Shown piece by piece: positions 15,463 through 24,504 of a stretch of DNA of 47,204 nucleotides (the first letter of the stretch is position 1; every line of letters begins with the position of its first letter). The position numbers were made by a program, and so were the translations under genes. Source of the stretch: an uncultured Selenomonadaceae bacterium. GTDB lineage: Bacteria; Bacillota; Negativicutes; Selenomonadales; Selenomonadaceae. Under the pieces are notes generated by a model. The model was given only the letters and a program-made list of their open reading frames with translations, was not told the DNA's origin and searched no databases. The stretch lies in assembly GCA_905234395.1 (NCBI GenBank), contig CAJOHG010000015.1:1-47204 (forward strand), given 5' to 3'.

Positions 15463-16971
15463 ATGAGAATTTCCAACCGCATCAAGAAAAATTTTCGCAG
15501 GAAGTTGGCGGCAATGCTCGCGGCGGGCATTATGACTTTTTCAATCGGCGTCACTTCCGTTGACGCGGCGGAGGTGGTCAATATCACGCTGGAAGAGACG
15601 ATTCAACGCGCCTTTGAAAACAACCGCACGATTAAAGAATCAGTCGCCGAACGTGAACAAGCTTATTGGAATTTGAGCGAGGCACGTCGTCAAACCAATC
15701 CGCAAGTGTCGTGGAGTTTTAGTGCAAATCGGCACGGCGGCATGTATTACGGCGGTATGACGAGCAACGCATTTTCGCACACCGGCTCAATCAACATTCC
15801 GATTTATCAGGGCGGACGGCTCAAGGAAGGTCGCCTTTCCGCACGCTATGCTTTGAGTTCGGCGGATCTTTCGTTGGAAAATACAATGCAGACCGTTCGT
15901 TTGCAGTCCACGGTTTATTATTTCACCGTCCTGCGCTATCGCAACTTGATTGACGTTTACGAGGAAGAAGTTATGACGTTGCAGGAACATTTGCGAAACG
16001 TCAACGCTCAATATCGCGTCGGCACCGTCGCAAAAGTTGACGTGCTTGAATCGCAGGTTGAACTTGCCAATGCGCAACAAAATCTTGTCAACGTGCAAAA
16101 CAACTACGACATTTCCGTTGCCGAGCTGAACAATTACATCGGCTTGCCCGCAGACACTGTCCTTCGCCCGCAAGACGCGTTGACTTACAAGCAATACAAC
16201 TTGAAATTGAGCGACTGCACGTCCTACGCGCTGGAAAATCGTGCCGATGCCGCAATGGCTGATTATGCCGTCAAGCGTGCCGAAAGTGCGCAACGTGCTG
16301 CCAAAGCCGGCAAACGTCCTTCTGTCAGCGCGGGCATTTCCAAAGAAATTGACATGACTCATTTTTTTAACGACAAAGCTTCCGATCAATGGCGCGTCGG
16401 CATCAGTGCGTCGTGGAATGTTTTTGACGGCGGCATCACCGATTCTCAAATTCATGCGGCTAATGCGGCGGTTGTTCGTGCGCAAGAAGTTGCCGCTCAA
16501 ACTCGTGAGCAAATTCAGCTCGACGTGCAATCATATTTCCTTCAACTGCGTGCCGCCGAAAAAAATATTTCCACAACTCAACAATCCGTCACTCTTGCCG
16601 AAGAGAACTACAAAATCGCGCAAGTCCGCTACTCCGCCGGCGTCGGAACAAACCTTGATGTTATGGACGCCTCGGAAAAATTGACGGAGGCTCGTTCAAA
16701 TTATTTCACCGCGCTTTACAACTACAACACCGCAAAAGCCTCGCTCGACAGATACATGGGCGTGCCCGTTGAAATTGATGTTGTGCGTTACGTCGAAAGC
16801 GAAGGCGAAGGCAAAAAGGCTGCTCAATCCCGCGAAGACGCCGCTTTGACCACGGAAGCCGCTGAAGTCCCGAAAGTGGAAGAAGTTGCGCCGGTAGTGA
16901 TGATCGACTTTGAAGACGATTCTCCTTTGCCTTCCGAGATCGTCGATCAAGATCAACCTTTCAATGAATGA
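15463..16971 (+). CDS. tolC: TolC-family outer-membrane channel protein
   Basis: A 502-residue protein. The signal peptide (basic start, hydrophobic 14-33, DAAEV cleavage area) is followed by two repeated TolC/OEP halves: ITLEETIQRAFENNRTIKES and, in the second half, LKLSDCTSYALENRADAAMADYAVKRAESAQRAAKAGKRPS with RVGISASWNVFDGG. The coiled-coil segments AQYRVGTVAKVDVLESQVELANAQQNLV and AQVRYSAGVGTNLDVMDASEKL carry the usual conserved G-T and D-V-L/M. The C-terminal 60 residues are acidic and variable. It forms the outer-membrane and periplasmic tunnel used with the adaptor encoded just upstream. ATG 15463 follows AGGGAG. Confidence 0.92.
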   Translation: MRISNRIKKNFRRKLAAMLAAGIMTFSIGVTSVDAAEVVNITLEETIQRAFENNRTIKESVAEREQAYWNLSEARRQTNPQVSWSFSANRHGGMYYGGMTSNAFSHTGSINIPIYQGGRLKEGRLSARYALSSADLSLENTMQTVRLQSTVYYFTVLRYRNLIDVYEEEVMTLQEHLRNVNAQYRVGTVAKVDVLESQVELANAQQNLVNVQNNYDISVAELNNYIGLPADTVLRPQDALTYKQYNLKLSDCTSYALENRADAAMADYAVKRAESAQRAAKAGKRPSVSAGISKEIDMTHFFNDKASDQWRVGISASWNVFDGGITDSQIHAANAAVVRAQEVAAQTREQIQLDVQSYFLQLRAAEKNISTTQQSVTLAEENYKIAQVRYSAGVGTNLDVMDASEKLTEARSNYFTALYNYNTAKASLDRYMGVPVEIDVVRYVESEGEGKKAAQSREDAALTTEAAEVPKVEEVAPVVMIDFEDDSPLPSEIVDQDQPFNE

Positions 16972-16994
16972 GCAATCAGGAATGAGGAATTAAA

Positions 16995-19900
16995 ATGAAG
17001 TCACCGTTGCGCATCGTGGCGTTGATAGTTGCCTTTCTTGTGCTAAGCGGCGGGCTTTACATAAATTCCCGGCGAACAGAGATTCTCGAAAAGGCTTTGA
17101 CACGTGCGGAAGAAATTGCAACTCAAAAATTGGGCGTGCCCGTAAAAATCGGTGACGTTGACTTTAACGGCGTCAAACTCATTGACTTCGATCGGACAAG
17201 CGATTTGATTGTTCGCGACGTGGAAATTTTCGATAAGCACGACGAATTAATTGCCCGCGTCGACGAGGCGAAGATTGACTTCAAAGTAATTGCCTTGACT
17301 GATGATCCCGTTGCCGCACTTGAAGAAATTCACATCAACGGCGCGACGCTCAACCTTACTCAACGCGACGACGACTCTTGGAACTTCAACGACATCAAGG
17401 TTGAGAGCGAAGGCGAATCAACTTTCGGCGCGAAGATTTTTCTTGACGGCGGCACCGTTAATGCAGACTTCGGCGGCAAAAAAATTTCTGTCGCGGAAAT
17501 TTCCGGGCAAGCAGACTGCGCGGACATGAACGCCATTGCAACGACAATCACCGCAAAAACTCTCGGCGCGACCGTCAAAGCGTCCGGCACGATTGGAAAA
17601 ATTCAACAGCTCATCAACGCCGAAGTCGACACGATTAATTTTGATAAAGTTCTGCCGTATCTGCCCGCCGATAAAATTCCCGACAGCGTCGAAATTTTGG
17701 GCGGCACGGCTCACGATACAACGATTCACCTTCTGCGACGCGACGAGGCTTTGACTTTCACGGGCACCACGAAAGTTTCGGGCGCGTCTGTTAAAGTTGA
17801 GCAAACCGACGTTCGCGACATCAACGGCACTGTCACATTCAGCGACCGCGAAATTATTTTGGATGCCTCTGCGTCGGCAAATGGTCAATATGCGGCGGCG
17901 AGCGGCACCGTTCGACTTGACACCGACGAAACTTTTTTCGACATTCACGGCGAATCGGACAGTTTCGCTCCGTCGGCAATTATCGCGGACATTGGCATTG
18001 ACGGCGCGGCGGCGGTCAAAGCTCATCTTCTCGGCACCGCGACCAATCCGCAAGTCGACGCAGAAATTTTTTCGGACAGTCTCGGCTACGAAAATCTTTA
18101 CGCCCGCAACGTTTCGACAAAGCTCCGTTATGCCGGCGAAATGATCTATCTTTCCGACACGTCCGCGCAGATTTTTGGCGGCAACATAACGGGCACGGTG
18201 GGAGTCAAAACTTCCGACCGTTCTTTTAATGCAAACGTCAAGGCTCGCGGTCTCGATGCGGCGACTTTGTGCGAATACAGCGGCTCGGAAAAAATTATCG
18301 ACGGGAAAATTTCTGCTGACCTCGGCATCAACAGCGACGGAATTTCGCCGATGAAAGTTTACGGCAACGCGCAGGCGACGGCTCTCGAATTTGAAGGACT
18401 GCACGTCAACGACGCGAACGCCTCTTTTTATTTTTCGGACGACGGTTTGACTATCGACTATTTGAGCGCGAAGTTGCCCAATCGCGGCACGCTCGGACTT
18501 GAAGGCACGATAACCGACACGAGCAAACTTGATTTGAATTTTTACGGAGCACACGTCGATTTGACAATCGCAAAACGTTTCAACGACGCGTTGGACATGA
18601 GCGGACTTGCGGACTTTAAAGGCACGGTTCGCGGCGATTCTGACAATCCAAACATCAAACTCGAACTTTCCGCCGTCGACAACTCCAAACGAGAAGGCAG
18701 TCACTTCGTCGGAAAATTTTTCAAGCAACCGTTTGATTCGATTCAGCTGGCAGTGAGCGGAAGTCTTGACGGCGTTCAAATCGACAAGTTCAATCTCGAC
18801 AAGGACGGCAAGCTTAAATGGACGGTCATTGAAGGCAACGTCGGCTTGACGGGCGAAAAAAATGTTGACATTGAACTTGACACGACCGAAGTCCGCGCAG
18901 AAGACATTGCGGCACTCGTCGCGCCCGACCAGGAAATTACCGGCAACGTCACAAACACCGTTAAAATCACCGGCACGATTGACAATCCTCAAGTCGCCGG
19001 CAACATCAAGTTCAATCGCGGCAGTTATCGCGGAATTTTGTTGAGCGGAATGACGGGCGAATATTTTCTTGAGGGCGACGTTCTCCGACTGCAAGACTTT
19101 GAAATTACTTCGCCGATGGTTGACATGGTTTTGAACGGCACCATCAACAAAAATACGCAGGTTATGGATTTCGTCGTGCAGGGCAAAGACATTCGATTGG
19201 AACGCTTTAAAGCCAAACTCCCCGAAAATTATCAAGCTCAAGGTCACACAATGTTTGAAGGCATTATCAAGGGCACGCCCGACTTTCCGATTTTTGACGG
19301 CGAACTTACGGCGCAAGAGATACTTTTGAACGGCGTCACGTTGACAAATGTTTACGGTCACCTCGCGTTGAAAGGTTCCGATCTTCAGCTTGAAGACTTT
19401 CACTTCAACGACGGCAAAGGCACTTATCAGTTGCAAATGGGCATGAATCTTGACAGCGAGGCAATCAACGGCTCTGTCGACGTGACGGGCGCGGACATTG
19501 CGAATTTGCTCACGCTTGCCGATAAAAATACTGAACTCATCACCGGCACACTCGACAGCAAAATTTTGGCGAGCGGCACTTTGCAAAAACCAACCGGCAC
19601 TTTGACGGGCGAGATTGTCAAAGGGAAATTCGCGGGCTACGACATTCACGACATCAAAATCAGCGTCGCACTCCTTAACAACGTCATTCGTGTCAATCAG
19701 CTTGAAGGCAAGCAAGGCGATAACGGCACGATTAACTTGCGCGGCACGGCGGATTTGTTTGGCGCACTTGATATGACTTTGTCGGCGCATGAAATTGAGT
19801 TGGGACTTTTCAGCTCTGCGGCGGGCTACAACGTTGACATGGTCGGCACGTCAAACATCGACGCGAAAATCGGCGGCACTGTCGACAATCCTGCGGGCGA

Positions 19901-21380
19901 TTTGACTTTGAAGGCAACGGGCGGAATCAGAGGCTCCACATTCGATTTGATGCGCGGACATTTCACGTTGAATGATTGGCGCGTCAACGTCGAGGAATTC
20001 ATTGTTCAGCGCGAAATCAGCGGCAAAACTTACGGCGCGAGTGCAAACGGATTCGTTCCGCTCCGAGCATTAACTGCCGGTTCAAAAGAGCAACTTCCCG
20101 ACAATGAACAGCTCAATCTGACGGTTTCACTTGACGGCGCGGACTTGAGTTTGTTGCCCGTCATGAGCAAGCACATCGCGTGGGGAATCGGTGCGCTGAA
20201 CGGTTCAGTCAAAATCACCGGCACGGCGGCTCACCCGCAAATTAACGGCGCAATTTCTCTCAACGACGGCTCCGTCAAAGTCAAGGACATGAAAACTTTG
20301 ATTGAGCACATAAATATCGCGACGGTCTTCAAAGGCGAGCGATTCGACGTGGAAACTTTTTCGGGCAATATCGGCGGCGGAACGTTCAATTTGACGGGCG
20401 GTTTCAGTTTCGGCGGATTGGAGCTTAGCAATTACAATTTCGACTTCGCGGCGGACAACTTGAAAATCGACAGCGCGATTTATGACGGGCTTTTCAATGC
20501 GACGTTCAATTTAAGCGAGCAATCTTTTGCGCATTGGAAGTTGCCGAAACTTTCCGGGCAAATTGATTTGGACAGATGCCAAATTACCGTTCCGAGTCTC
20601 TCTGATGACGACGAGCCGCTCCCGAATGTTCTGCTTGACGTGTCAATCAATTTCGGCAACAAAGTTCATTTCTACAGCTCACGGCTTTACGACATGTATT
20701 TGACCGGCAACGCGCAGTTCAAAGGCTCTACACTTCACCCGAAAACTTCAGGCACCGTCACCGTCAAACGCGGCGGCACCTTGACTTATCTTGAGTCGGT
20801 GTTTAATATTCGGGAAGGCGAGGCGTATTTCAATCAGCTCGATACTTTTCTGCCGACGTTGCATTTCATGGCGGAGACAAAGATTGACAGGACGAAAATT
20901 TTCCTTGCCATAAACGGTTCGCCCAACAATATGAAATTCACGCTGACATCAAGTCCCGAAATGACGGAGACGGAAATCATGCGATTGTTGACCTTGCGCG
21001 AGGCTTATTCCAATGGCGGCGGCAATTTGACAACGACGGACGCGCTTGCCATCGGTTTGCAAATGACAATTCTTTCCGACATTGAAGACGCCTTGAAACG
21101 TTCACTGGGCATCGATCAGTTGAGAGTTTCAAGAGGTTCTGGCTCCATTTTGGACAGTCACAACACCGAGGAGGCGAGTAAACACGACGACAAAGACTAC
21201 AACGTCACAATCGGCAAATATATCAACGATAAGCTGATGATTCGTTACACGCGCGGCTTTGGCAGCCACAAACTCAATCGCTACGGCTTGCAATACGACT
21301 TCAACGACAATTTGGGCTTTACGATTGAGCGCGAAGGCAAGGACTACGTCTTTACCATTGAGGCGCGCTATAAATTTTAG
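16995..21380 (+). CDS. tamB: TamB-like AsmA/translocation module protein
   Basis: A 1461-residue protein with one N-terminal membrane segment (about residues 6-22), then a very long series of short beta-strands with repeated G-T-x-x-N/D-P-x-I/V motifs typical of the beta-groove of TamB (for example GTIDNPQVAGNIKFNRG, GTATNPQVDAEI). The C-terminal TamB domain (about 1120-1461) ends FTIEARYKF. TamB spans the periplasm. It works with an Omp85 protein in outer-membrane protein insertion, and is implicated in phospholipid transport. Its place directly before bamA matches other diderm Firmicutes. GAGGAAT precedes ATG 16995. Confidence 0.9.
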   Translation: MKSPLRIVALIVAFLVLSGGLYINSRRTEILEKALTRAEEIATQKLGVPVKIGDVDFNGVKLIDFDRTSDLIVRDVEIFDKHDELIARVDEAKIDFKVIALTDDPVAALEEIHINGATLNLTQRDDDSWNFNDIKVESEGESTFGAKIFLDGGTVNADFGGKKISVAEISGQADCADMNAIATTITAKTLGATVKASGTIGKIQQLINAEVDTINFDKVLPYLPADKIPDSVEILGGTAHDTTIHLLRRDEALTFTGTTKVSGASVKVEQTDVRDINGTVTFSDREIILDASASANGQYAAASGTVRLDTDETFFDIHGESDSFAPSAIIADIGIDGAAAVKAHLLGTATNPQVDAEIFSDSLGYENLYARNVSTKLRYAGEMIYLSDTSAQIFGGNITGTVGVKTSDRSFNANVKARGLDAATLCEYSGSEKIIDGKISADLGINSDGISPMKVYGNAQATALEFEGLHVNDANASFYFSDDGLTIDYLSAKLPNRGTLGLEGTITDTSKLDLNFYGAHVDLTIAKRFNDALDMSGLADFKGTVRGDSDNPNIKLELSAVDNSKREGSHFVGKFFKQPFDSIQLAVSGSLDGVQIDKFNLDKDGKLKWTVIEGNVGLTGEKNVDIELDTTEVRAEDIAALVAPDQEITGNVTNTVKITGTIDNPQVAGNIKFNRGSYRGILLSGMTGEYFLEGDVLRLQDFEITSPMVDMVLNGTINKNTQVMDFVVQGKDIRLERFKAKLPENYQAQGHTMFEGIIKGTPDFPIFDGELTAQEILLNGVTLTNVYGHLALKGSDLQLEDFHFNDGKGTYQLQMGMNLDSEAINGSVDVTGADIANLLTLADKNTELITGTLDSKILASGTLQKPTGTLTGEIVKGKFAGYDIHDIKISVALLNNVIRVNQLEGKQGDNGTINLRGTADLFGALDMTLSAHEIELGLFSSAAGYNVDMVGTSNIDAKIGGTVDNPAGDLTLKATGGIRGSTFDLMRGHFTLNDWRVNVEEFIVQREISGKTYGASANGFVPLRALTAGSKEQLPDNEQLNLTVSLDGADLSLLPVMSKHIAWGIGALNGSVKITGTAAHPQINGAISLNDGSVKVKDMKTLIEHINIATVFKGERFDVETFSGNIGGGTFNLTGGFSFGGLELSNYNFDFAADNLKIDSAIYDGLFNATFNLSEQSFAHWKLPKLSGQIDLDRCQITVPSLSDDDEPLPNVLLDVSINFGNKVHFYSSRLYDMYLTGNAQFKGSTLHPKTSGTVTVKRGGTLTYLESVFNIREGEAYFNQLDTFLPTLHFMAETKIDRTKIFLAINGSPNNMKFTLTSSPEMTETEIMRLLTLREAYSNGGGNLTTTDALAIGLQMTILSDIEDALKRSLGIDQLRVSRGSGSILDSHNTEEASKHDDKDYNVTIGKYINDKLMIRYTRGFGSHKLNRYGLQYDFNDNLGFTIEREGKDYVFTIEARYKF

Positions 21381-21407
21381 GAACCGGGAACGAGGAACGG
21401 TTCCTAA
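21377..21407. other. 10-bp perfect inverted repeat at the tamB-bamA junction
   Basis: TTAGGAACCG (21377-21386) and CGGTTCCTAA (21398-21407) form a perfect 10-bp stem with an 11-base purine-rich loop. The 5' arm contains the tamB stop codon and the 3' arm touches the bamA AAGGAGG ribosome-binding site (from 21406). No T-run follows, so it is not a standard terminator. It could modulate bamA translation. Confidence 0.7.
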
Positions 21408-21420
21408 GGAGGTATTGTTC

Positions 21421-23457
21421 TTGAAAGTGAAAAGATTTTTGCGCAAAAGGCAGGCGACGTTGTTGGCGGCGGCAATGACGTTGCCTTTGGTATTCGGTTT
21501 TAAAATCGGTGAGGCGGCTCCCGAAGTCAACAGACCATTTGAAGAAGTCGCACCTGCAGATTCTTCCGCAACCGAGGCTCCCAAAAATGAAACTTCAGAG
21601 CCAACCGAAGCTCCCAAAACTGAAACTTCAGAGCCGACCGAAGCTCCCAAAACCGAAATTTCAGAGCCGACCGAAGCTCCCAAAACCGAAACTTCAGAGC
21701 CGACCGAAACTCCCAAAACCGAAACTTCAGAGCCGACAGAAATTCCCAAGACTGAACCGACTGAACCTTATCGTTCACGAGTCGACGCGAACATTCTCAA
21801 TTACTTGCGGCAATTCGACGGCAAAACCATTGTCGATATAGAATTCGAGGGTGCGGGCAACGCTACTCTCCCGACAGTCAAAGCGGCGGTCATTGAAAAC
21901 ATCGGCGATACTTTTGACGCGGCGGCGGCTCTGCGCGACAGAAACGCACTTTTGAACACCGGCTATTTCTACGAGGCTTATCAGACCATAGAAACGATTC
22001 CCGAAGGCATCGTGATGACTTTCCACGTTATGGAAAATCCAATCTTGAAAGATGTCGTCTTCACCGGCAACACGCTCTACACCAAAGAAGAACTTGAAGA
22101 GTTCCTGGTCGTCAAACGCGGCGAAATTTTGAACGAAAACGCTTTGCACGACAGCATCGCCAAAATTAGCGAAGATTATCACAATGAAGGCTTTGTACTC
22201 ATGAAAGTCGTCGATTTTAACATTGACGAAAGCGGCATTCTCACGCTCAAAATCAACGAAGGCATTTTGGAAGGCTACACCGTCAAAGGCAACAAGAAGA
22301 CTAAGGACAACGTCATTCTGCGTGAAATGCGTCAAGAGGTCGGCACGCCTTTTAACGCCAAACTTGCACGCCGTTCCATGCAAAGAGTTTACAATCTGGG
22401 ATTCTTTGAAGATGTCAACTTGAAAACAAATCCCGGCGTCGAACCCAATGCGGTTATCGTGGAAGTCAATGTCAAAGAAAAACGCACGGGCACTTTGGGA
22501 CTCGGCGCGGGCTATTCGACTTCCGACGGCATTATCGGCATGATAAGTTTGAGCGATTCAAACTTTCGCGGGCGCGGCGATTTAATCAGCATAATGTATG
22601 AACGCAGCGGCGACGAGAACGATGCTCACGGTTATGTTTTCACTTATCGGCACCCGTGGTTGGACAGTCACGAGACCGCCTTTCGCCTGCAACTTTACAA
22701 TCGCACTTACGCCTACAACGACTACGATACCAACGGTCGTTTTAAAGAAGAATACATGCGCAGATATGTCGGCGGCGAATTAACCTTCAGCCGTCCAATC
22801 AGCGAATACTCAACCAATTACATCACTTTCCGCAACCGAAAAGATAAATACGTCCGCCACGTTTCAAGCGGCAATGCCGGCAATCGCAGCGGTGCAAATT
22901 ACAAAGATTGGCGCAAAGACAATTTCGGCTTGACGCGCAGTATCATTCTTGAGCACGTCACCGATACCCGCGACAATATTTACATGCCGGCGGACGGCAA
23001 CAAGGTCAGTCTTATGTTGGAAGTCGGTGCATTCGGCGGAGATTTTGACTTCCAGAAAGTTTCGCTCGATCATCAAAACTTCCGCAAGGCAGGAGATCAC
23101 GATCAAGTTTGGGCAATGCGCGGCATGGTCGGTTACGGGCGCGGCGACATGACCGAATTCAACCAATTTCGCGTCGGCGGACAGGGCACTTTGCGCGGCT
23201 ATCGTGACGATCAATTTCGCGGCAACCGTATGCTTACCGGCTCATTGGAATATCGTTTTCCGCTCGCAAAAAAAATTCAAGGCGCATTTTTTACCGATTG
23301 GGGCAGTGCATGGAACAACGGCTTTCGTCCCCGAAATTTCAAAGGCAGTATCGGTTTTGGCGTCGCACTCAACACACCAATGGGACCTTTGCGTTTGGAT
23401 TACGGACGCGGCTCACAGGGCGGCAGATTTCACTTTTCGGTCGGCACATCCTTTTGA
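21421..23457 (+). CDS. bamA: BamA/Omp85-family outer-membrane assembly protein
   Basis: A 678-residue protein. The start TTG 21421 lies 8 bases after AAGGAGG; longer in-frame readings extend into tamB without a ribosome-binding site. A signal peptide (to about residue 30) is followed by a low-complexity linker of ETSEPTEAPKT repeats, about three POTRA domains (residues 120-350, e.g. KTIVDIEFEGAGN, LKDVVFTGNTLYTKEEL, GILEGYTVKGNKKTKDNVILREM) and a 16-strand barrel domain. The barrel has the conserved loop VGGQGTLRGYRDDQF and ends HFSVGTSF with terminal Phe. It inserts beta-barrel proteins into the outer membrane. Five POTRAs are usual in proteobacterial BamA, so this one is shorter at the N-terminus, with the repeat linker in that position. 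Confidence 0.92.
   Translation: MKVKRFLRKRQATLLAAAMTLPLVFGFKIGEAAPEVNRPFEEVAPADSSATEAPKNETSEPTEAPKTETSEPTEAPKTEISEPTEAPKTETSEPTETPKTETSEPTEIPKTEPTEPYRSRVDANILNYLRQFDGKTIVDIEFEGAGNATLPTVKAAVIENIGDTFDAAAALRDRNALLNTGYFYEAYQTIETIPEGIVMTFHVMENPILKDVVFTGNTLYTKEELEEFLVVKRGEILNENALHDSIAKISEDYHNEGFVLMKVVDFNIDESGILTLKINEGILEGYTVKGNKKTKDNVILREMRQEVGTPFNAKLARRSMQRVYNLGFFEDVNLKTNPGVEPNAVIVEVNVKEKRTGTLGLGAGYSTSDGIIGMISLSDSNFRGRGDLISIMYERSGDENDAHGYVFTYRHPWLDSHETAFRLQLYNRTYAYNDYDTNGRFKEEYMRRYVGGELTFSRPISEYSTNYITFRNRKDKYVRHVSSGNAGNRSGANYKDWRKDNFGLTRSIILEHVTDTRDNIYMPADGNKVSLMLEVGAFGGDFDFQKVSLDHQNFRKAGDHDQVWAMRGMVGYGRGDMTEFNQFRVGGQGTLRGYRDDQFRGNRMLTGSLEYRFPLAKKIQGAFFTDWGSAWNNGFRPRNFKGSIGFGVALNTPMGPLRLDYGRGSQGGRFHFSVGTSF
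21590..21760 (+). repeat. 33-bp coding repeats in the bamA linker
   Basis: About five units of 33 bases encode ETSEPTEAPKT with small variations (A to T or I, T to I). They form an acidic Thr/Pro-rich linker between the signal peptide and the first POTRA domain. The copy number is likely to vary between strains. Confidence 0.85.
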
Positions 23458-23480
23458 CGCAACATTGCAAGAAAAAATTT

Positions 23481-23512
23481 CCGTGGCAACAACGTCGCGG
23501 GAGTTTTTTTTT
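23481..23512 (+). terminator. Terminator at the end of the mla-tam-bam operon
   Basis: CCGTGGC and GTCGCGG pair around a six-base AACAAC loop, followed by GAG and a run of nine T residues. Confidence 0.75.
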
Positions 23513-23558
23513 ATTTAAATCGTCTGTCGCGTCCCGATAAAAATTTTTAAAATTTTGC

Positions 23559-23586
23559 TTGAGTGTGCGCGGAAATGTGATATAAT
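23559..23586 (+). promoter_or_regulatory. Promoter for the DUF6033-like gene
   Basis: TTGAGT (23559-23564), a 16-base spacer and a perfect TATAAT (23581-23586). A GGAGG ribosome-binding site follows, and the start codon is at 23632. Confidence 0.6.
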
Positions 23587-23631
23587 CTTCGCAAACAACG
23601 GACTGGTTTTTTTGTTAAGGAGGATATCAAA

Positions 23632-24432
23632 ATGGCTAACATGATTAACACAACCTATTTCCCGCAATTCAGAAACGCGGGCACTTTCGGCAAGGGCGCG
23701 ACGACTTCCACGAAGACTTCCGCCAAAAATGTTGCCGCTCAATACGGCGCGAACACGACCGTCGAACTTTCGGGCGCGGGCAAAAATGCACTTGCCAAAC
23801 TGCAGAGCGACACCGTTGACGAATACGACGTGAACGGATTCGCCGCAGAAACTGATGCAACCGACGAGAGCAAGCTTTCCGCAAAAGCGAAGAGTTTCCT
23901 TGAGGGTCTCCGTCAAAAATACGGCGACTATGATTTTGTCGTCTCAAACGATCTCGACACGTCAAAGACTGTCGGCAGTGATAAACCGTATTCCGTCCTG
24001 CTGACCAATGAAGAACTTGAGAAAATGGCTGACGATGAAGAATACGCCAACAAAGTCATGGGCAACGTCGGCAAAGCTGTCGACACGCTCAAAGATTTGT
24101 CGGAAAAAGATTTGGGCGAGGGCGTCGAATTCTCTCAACTGTCCGTCTCGTTCGATGACGAAGGCAACATGAAACTCTTCGCGCAACTCGAAAAACTTTC
24201 CGCCGATCAACAGGAACGTTTAGAGGCTGCCAAAGAGAAACGTGCCGAAGAGAAGAAAGAAGCCGCTCAAAAAGCTGAAGACGCTAAGGAAGACGTTGAC
24301 GCCGAGCCGCCCGAGTGGTCACGAATTCTTTTCAAAGGTGCGGACGTTGAAGCCGATTCCGCTGAAGAATTGCTCGCCAAAATTTTCCAAATCGACTGGA
24401 ACAAAATTGACGAGGAGGAAGCGTTCATCTAA
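23632..24432 (+). CDS. Uncharacterised protein, DUF6033-like
   Basis: A 266-residue acidic, soluble protein without signal peptide. The region SKLSAKAKSFLEGLRQKYGDYDFVVSNDLD, followed by a nearby conserved SVLLTNEELEKMA, resembles DUF6033 proteins, which are found in Clostridia and Negativicutes and have no known role. Residues 190-230 are a strongly charged K/E/A-rich coiled coil (QQERLEAAKEKRAEEKKEAAQK). The C-terminus (EELLAKIFQIDWNKIDEEEAFI) is acidic. The gene is transcribed alone between a promoter and a strong terminator, so it is likely well expressed. The family assignment is from memory of the motif and is moderate. Confidence 0.6.
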   Translation: MANMINTTYFPQFRNAGTFGKGATTSTKTSAKNVAAQYGANTTVELSGAGKNALAKLQSDTVDEYDVNGFAAETDATDESKLSAKAKSFLEGLRQKYGDYDFVVSNDLDTSKTVGSDKPYSVLLTNEELEKMADDEEYANKVMGNVGKAVDTLKDLSEKDLGEGVEFSQLSVSFDDEGNMKLFAQLEKLSADQQERLEAAKEKRAEEKKEAAQKAEDAKEDVDAEPPEWSRILFKGADVEADSAEELLAKIFQIDWNKIDEEEAFI

Positions 24433-24469
24433 TCGTTGCGTAAAAAATTTCATCATGCAAATAAAAAAG

Positions 24470-24502
24470 ACTCTCTGTCAAAATTTGGCGGAGAGTTTTT
24501 TT
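24470..24502 (+). terminator. Strong terminator after the DUF6033-like gene
   Basis: ACTCTCTGTC pairs with GGCGGAGAGT (10 bp, two G-U pairs) around AAAATTT, followed by seven T residues. It faces the convergent kinase gene. Confidence 0.88.
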
Positions 24503-24504
24503 GT

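Noticed and set aside
14413..16971. The adaptor and TolC genes as a type I secretion system for the RTX protein
   Set aside because: There is no ABC exporter with them, the adaptor is a lipoprotein of the RND type, and the RTX gene is 11 kb away with its own promoter.
17418..19790. A 790-codon open frame on the minus strand opposite tamB
   Set aside because: Composition bias of tamB opens the opposite strand. It has no ribosome-binding site, no recognisable motif, and lies wholly within a convincing gene.
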